9,165 nucleotides of DNA from Syntrophobacter sp. SbD2 (GTDB lineage: Bacteria; Desulfobacterota; Syntrophobacteria; Syntrophobacterales; Syntrophobacteraceae). Location: assembly GCA_900290385.1 (NCBI GenBank), contig OMSV01000189.1, positions 1 to 9,165 on the forward strand, read 5' to 3'. The notes beneath the pieces were generated by a model. The model was not told the DNA's origin. It searched no databases and worked only from the letters and a program-made list of their open reading frames with translations. Below are positions 7,028-9,165 of the stretch, one piece after another. The translations under genes were made by a program, and so were the position numbers. Within the stretch, counting starts at the first letter, position 1. Each line of letters begins with the position of its first letter.

Positions 7028-7064
7028 GATGGTTAACCTCGTGGAGGCTGACAGGTTAACCATC
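7028..7064. promoter_or_regulatory. BirA-type biotin operator
   Basis: GATGGTTAACCT (7028-7039) and AGGTTAACCATC (7053-7064) are exact reverse complements, 12 bp each, around a 13-nt spacer. Read as nonamers this is TGGTTAACC-N15-GGTTAACCA, very close to the known BirA operator form (TTGTAAACC-type half-sites with about 15 nt between, ending in GGTTTACAA). It sits between bioB and a candidate promoter. Biotinyl-AMP-bound BirA dimer would therefore block transcription when biotin is plentiful. The identification rests on sequence likeness and position; a BirA with an N-terminal DNA-binding domain must exist elsewhere in the genome. Confidence 0.88.
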
Positions 7065-7073
7065 ATTGCACTT

Positions 7074-7102
7074 TTTATCACATTATCGGGTAAATGAAAG
7101 AA
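7074..7102 (-). promoter_or_regulatory. Candidate sigma-70 promoter of the biotin operon
   Basis: On the minus strand TTCTTT (7102-7097) and GATAAA (7079-7074) are 17 nt apart, and the -10 is preceded by TGT, an extended -10 (TGnGATAAA). Transcription would start near 7067, placing the BirA-like operator at about +3 to +40, a good position for repression. The -35 match is weak. Confidence 0.4.
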
Positions 7103-7261
7103 AAATCTTGCCCTGTAGAACCAAAACAAAACTTTGATCGCAGATGAACATTGTCCGGCAGATCTTACTCGCAAGGCCGCAGAAGAATGTGGCAGGAAAC
7201 TGGGCGTAAGTGGTATATGTGATAAACTGCGAACTTAAGGACTGGCTTCGATGGAGTTTCA

Positions 7262-7288
7262 TTGTTGAAGCAGGGCTGAGGCTATAAA
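7262..7288 (+). promoter_or_regulatory. Weak candidate promoter for the 7375 gene
   Basis: TTGTTG and TATAAA are separated by 15 nt, shorter than the usual 16-18, and lie about 87 nt before the ATG at 7375. The TATAAA box is good; the spacing makes this tentative. Confidence 0.25.
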
Positions 7289-7374
7289 TCTCCACTACAG
7301 CCGCCTCACTCGGGTTCTGCGGAATCAACTAAAAGGGGATGCAGTGAATTGGCCCCACTTAGGACAGAAGTCGC

Positions 7375-7734
7375 ATGGGAGATCTTAGTAGTAAGGTAAC
7401 TCAATTTTTTGAATTCTTCAGCACCCAAAGCCTGGGGCAAATGGCAAATTTTCTAAAAGAAGATGCCCGCCTTTTTTTTCCAAAGACGCAGCCGCTAATC
7501 GGCAAGGAAAGAATCCTCAAATTCTTCCAGGTCCTTTTCCGGCAGTACCCTGAACTCACCTTTACGGTCGAGCACACCATTGCCCAACAGGATAAGGTCG
7601 CAGCCCACTGGAGAAACAGGGGAATCAACAGGAAAAATGAGCCCTATGAGAACGAGGGAGTGACCCTGTTTTTCTTCGAAAATGGGCTGGTCTCCCTGAT
7701 GAGCGACTTTTTTAAAGATACTGGAAAGTTCTGA
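7375..7734 (+). CDS. SnoaL/NTF2-like fold protein
   Basis: This 119-aa protein has the look of the NTF2/SnoaL-like superfamily: an N-terminal helix pair (residues 7-30), DARLFFP (29-35), a PLIGKERILKFFQVLFRQYP segment (39-58), then alternating strands (FTVEHTIAQQDKVAAHW, GVTLFFFENGLVSLMSDFF). These small cone-shaped domains serve as enzymes (isomerase, cyclase, hydratase) or as ligand-binding units, and sequence alone does not tell which. No signal peptide is seen. AGGACAG lies 7 nt before the ATG and supports this start. It is followed after 56 nt by a carboxymuconolactone-decarboxylase-family gene on the same strand, so the two may be co-transcribed. The gene is AT-richer than the bio operon, with runs of T and A, and may have a different history. 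Function unknown. Confidence 0.75.
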   Translation: MGDLSSKVTQFFEFFSTQSLGQMANFLKEDARLFFPKTQPLIGKERILKFFQVLFRQYPELTFTVEHTIAQQDKVAAHWRNRGINRKNEPYENEGVTLFFFENGLVSLMSDFFKDTGKF

Positions 7735-7776
7735 AGTTCGCTATGCGAGCTTCATCACCCTGTCTTACCTCAGACC

Positions 7777-7783
7777 AAAGGAG
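7777..7783 (+). promoter_or_regulatory. Ribosome-binding site deciding the CMD-family start
   Basis: AAAGGAG lies 7 nt before ATG 7791, which favours this start over the in-frame ATG at 7743. Confidence 0.7.
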
Positions 7784-7790
7784 TAGCCTC

Positions 7791-8117
7791 ATGGCAACCG
7801 ACCGGAACAGCCCGACGATACGGGACTTGATTGGAGATGTTGCGCCAAAGCTGGCTGAACTCACCGATGACGTTCTTTTCGGAGACGTGTGGGAAAGACC
7901 GGGTCTTTCCAAGCGCGACCGCAGCCTTATCACCGTCGCGACTCTCGTTGCGCTGAATCGAACGGCACAGTTGCCCTTCCATCTCGCGCGGGCACTCGAA
8001 AACGGTGTGACTAAAGAGGAACTCGTGGAGGTAATCACGCACCTTGCATTTTATTCGGGCTGGCCTACGGCGATGTCTGCGATCACGCTGGCAAAGGGCG
8101 TGTTCGAAGAGCATCGG
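7791..8117 (+). CDS. Carboxymuconolactone decarboxylase family protein
   Basis: The 109-aa product (stop codon at 8118-8120) matches the CMD fold seen in 4-carboxymuconolactone decarboxylases and AhpD-like proteins. The diagnostic stretch is LSKRDRSLITVATLVALNRT (39-58), then QLPFHLARALENGVTKEELV (60-79) and HLAFYSGWPTAMSA (84-97). It contains no cysteine, so it cannot be an AhpD-type CxxC peroxidase partner; it is closer to the decarboxylase branch. The substrate is unknown, and no protocatechuate pathway genes are nearby, so aromatic degradation is not supported. I start it at ATG 7791, which has AAAGGAG 7 nt upstream; the frame is open to an ATG at 7743, but those 16 residues are not family-like and would include the ribosome-binding site. 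It may form a pair with the SnoaL-like gene just upstream. Confidence 0.88.
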
Positions 8118-8282
8118 TAAGGGCGCGCCTGCCGGTGTCCCAAAGTATCGGGGTTTTGTCGAGATTATAAGGGGTGGAATTCAGGACGAGGGCGAAAGGG
8201 CGCCGGATTTTCTGAAAGGAATGCTTGTCCAGTGGGTAAGGCGCTGAATCCAGGGGTTTCTATTTGGAAGGGAAATCATGCA

Positions 8283-9095
8283 ATGAAATTCAAAGCATTT
8301 ATTATTGCTATCATTGTTGTCTTGGGCCTTTCCGGCAAAGGATATCCAAACCCGGCGGAGAATACGCCCTCCGCCGCCGGGAACCAACCCGCGTTACGGG
8401 AAATCGTGCTCTGCCCCACAAAGAACCAAACGGCCCGGGAGCTTTACAACAAAGGTTTGGAGTTGACGGGCAAAGGTGATTTTGAATCTGCGATGAAGGC
8501 ATACTCCAGGGCAATCGAACTGGATGCGAACTATTGTGATGCCATGGATAACCTGGGCCAGTTGCTTCGCAGCCAGGGGAAGTTTGAGGAGGCGGTCTAT
8601 TGGTATAAACGCTCCATCGGGGTCTTGCCGGGTAACCACGTCGCCCATCTCAACCTTGCCGTCGCCTATCGTTATCAGGGCAAGAAGGACGACGCCATCT
8701 CCGAGTACCGCATCCTGTTGAAAATGAACCCGGATGATCCCGAGGTCTACTACGGACTTGGAACGGTATATCTGGCTTCGGGCGAACTGAACGTTGCATC
8801 CGAGCAATTTAAAAAAGCCGAGCAACTTTACCTTAAGCTCAATTCTCCGCTGGTCGCGGACGCGCATTATGAGCTGGGCGTCATCTACTACCAAATGAAA
8901 GATTATGGGAAGTCCATTGAATATCTCGCTGGAAGTCTTCCCGCGAAGCAAGATGACCCCGGAGTGCATTACGCTCTTGGGCTCTGTTATCTTGCGGAAG
9001 GAAAAGACCTCAATCAAGCCCGGAAGTACTTGAAGAGAGCAGAGGAACTCGGGGCCAAAATCCCGCCGGAAGTGTTACGTAAGGCTGGATTGTAG
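8283..9095 (+). CDS. Secreted or membrane-tethered tetratricopeptide repeat protein
   Basis: The 270-aa product begins with Lys residues and a hydrophobic core (residues 6-17), typical of a signal peptide or N-terminal anchor; there is no lipobox cysteine. After a Pro/Ala-rich linker it carries about six tetratricopeptide repeats, roughly at 51-84, 85-118, 119-152, 153-187, 191-226 and 227-262, each with the usual small/large pattern (for example AMDNLGQLLRSQGKFEEAV and VYYGLGTVYLASGELNVA). TPR domains are protein-binding scaffolds; here it would act in the periplasm or on the outer face of the inner membrane, partner unknown. The start is ATG 8283, where the signal peptide begins; GGAAGGG lies about 11 nt upstream. 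A GTG at 8232 in frame would put 17 polar residues before the signal and is less likely. It lies 162 nt after the CMD-family gene and may be a separate unit. Confidence 0.88.
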   Translation: MKFKAFIIAIIVVLGLSGKGYPNPAENTPSAAGNQPALREIVLCPTKNQTARELYNKGLELTGKGDFESAMKAYSRAIELDANYCDAMDNLGQLLRSQGKFEEAVYWYKRSIGVLPGNHVAHLNLAVAYRYQGKKDDAISEYRILLKMNPDDPEVYYGLGTVYLASGELNVASEQFKKAEQLYLKLNSPLVADAHYELGVIYYQMKDYGKSIEYLAGSLPAKQDDPGVHYALGLCYLAEGKDLNQARKYLKRAEELGAKIPPEVLRKAGL

Positions 9096-9096
9096 G

Positions 9097-9165
9097 ATGC
9101 CAAAATCCGTGGGTTATGGAAAAGTGCCATATCGGGGTGATGAAAAAGGGTTCTCTGGTGGGAGA
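9097..9165 (+). CDS. Possible start of a further gene, cut by window edge
   Basis: An ATG two bases after the TPR stop codon opens a frame of 23 codons to the window end, rich in Gly, Lys and Arg. A second ATG at 9116 in another frame is also open. There is no clear ribosome-binding site for either, and too little sequence to judge. Confidence 0.15.
   Translation, partial: MPKSVGYGKVPYRGDEKGFSGGR

Larger units (their letters stand above)
7065..7374. other. Divergent intergenic region between bioB and the SnoaL-like gene
   Basis: Apart from the candidate bio promoter at its left end, this 310-nt stretch is AT-richer than its surroundings and shows no recognisable gene. An 81-codon minus-strand frame at 7083-7328 has no protein-family character and would cover the promoter. 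On the plus strand TTGTTG (7262-7267) and TATAAA (7283-7288) are 15 nt apart, a weak candidate promoter for the gene at 7375. I see no terminator, riboswitch or RNA gene. Confidence 0.5.

Noticed and set aside
6132..7097. Plus-strand frame of 321 codons opposite bioB
   Set aside because: It is fully antisense to an unmistakable biotin synthase and runs through the operator; the translation is not protein-like.
7274..7308. Possible hairpins (GGCTG/CAGCC and TGAGGC/GCCTCA) before the SnoaL-like gene
   Set aside because: Arms are only 5-6 bp with loops of about 20 nt, no U-run follows, and the two pairings are mutually exclusive; not enough for a terminator or riboswitch.
7083..7328. Minus-strand frame of 81 codons upstream of bioB
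   Set aside because: No family resemblance, no good ribosome-binding site, and it would cover the bio promoter.
8044..8247. Plus-strand frame extending past the CMD-family gene
   Set aside because: Its first half is an out-of-frame reading of the CMD-family gene; the tail (about 8121-8247) looks mildly protein-like but has no start of its own.

Overview
The window holds a complete late biotin-synthesis operon on the minus strand, plus an unrelated run of three small genes on the plus strand. Read 5' to 3' on the minus strand, the operon is bioB (6998-6024), bioF (6034-4862), a BioH-type esterase (4637-3825), bioC (3828-3031), bioD (3034-2228) and bioA (2214-889). A membrane-anchored alpha/beta hydrolase follows (876 to 1) and is cut by the window edge. 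Most junctions are tight: bioB/bioF overlap by 11 nt, bioH/bioC and bioC/bioD share ATGA, and the last two gaps are 13 and 12 nt. The exception is a 224-nt spacer between bioF and bioH.

Together the genes encode BioC methylation of malonyl-thioester, demethylation of pimeloyl-ACP methyl ester by the BioH-like esterase, and then BioF, BioA, BioD and BioB carrying pimeloyl-ACP to biotin. Upstream of bioB at 7028-7064 is a perfect inverted repeat (12-bp arms, 13-nt spacer, GGTTAACC cores). It closely resembles BirA operators and lies just downstream of a plausible promoter, so biotin/BirA repression is the expected control.

The right part (7375-9095, plus strand) carries a SnoaL/NTF2-like protein, a carboxymuconolactone-decarboxylase-family protein without cysteines, and an exported or membrane-tethered TPR protein. 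They are transcribed divergently from the bio operon across a 376-nt intergenic region.

The DNA is moderately GC-rich. Gene order, BioB type and the intergenic repeat suggest an anaerobic bacterium, perhaps a Desulfobacterota (deltaproteobacterial) lineage. This is inference from protein flavour, not a demonstrated assignment. The most unusual point is BioB: it lacks two of the four classical [2Fe-2S] ligands (equivalents of E. coli Cys97 and Arg260) and has a cysteine near the latter, which fits a variant auxiliary-cluster biotin synthase. I found no mobile element, CRISPR array, rRNA or tRNA, and no clearly new multi-gene system.
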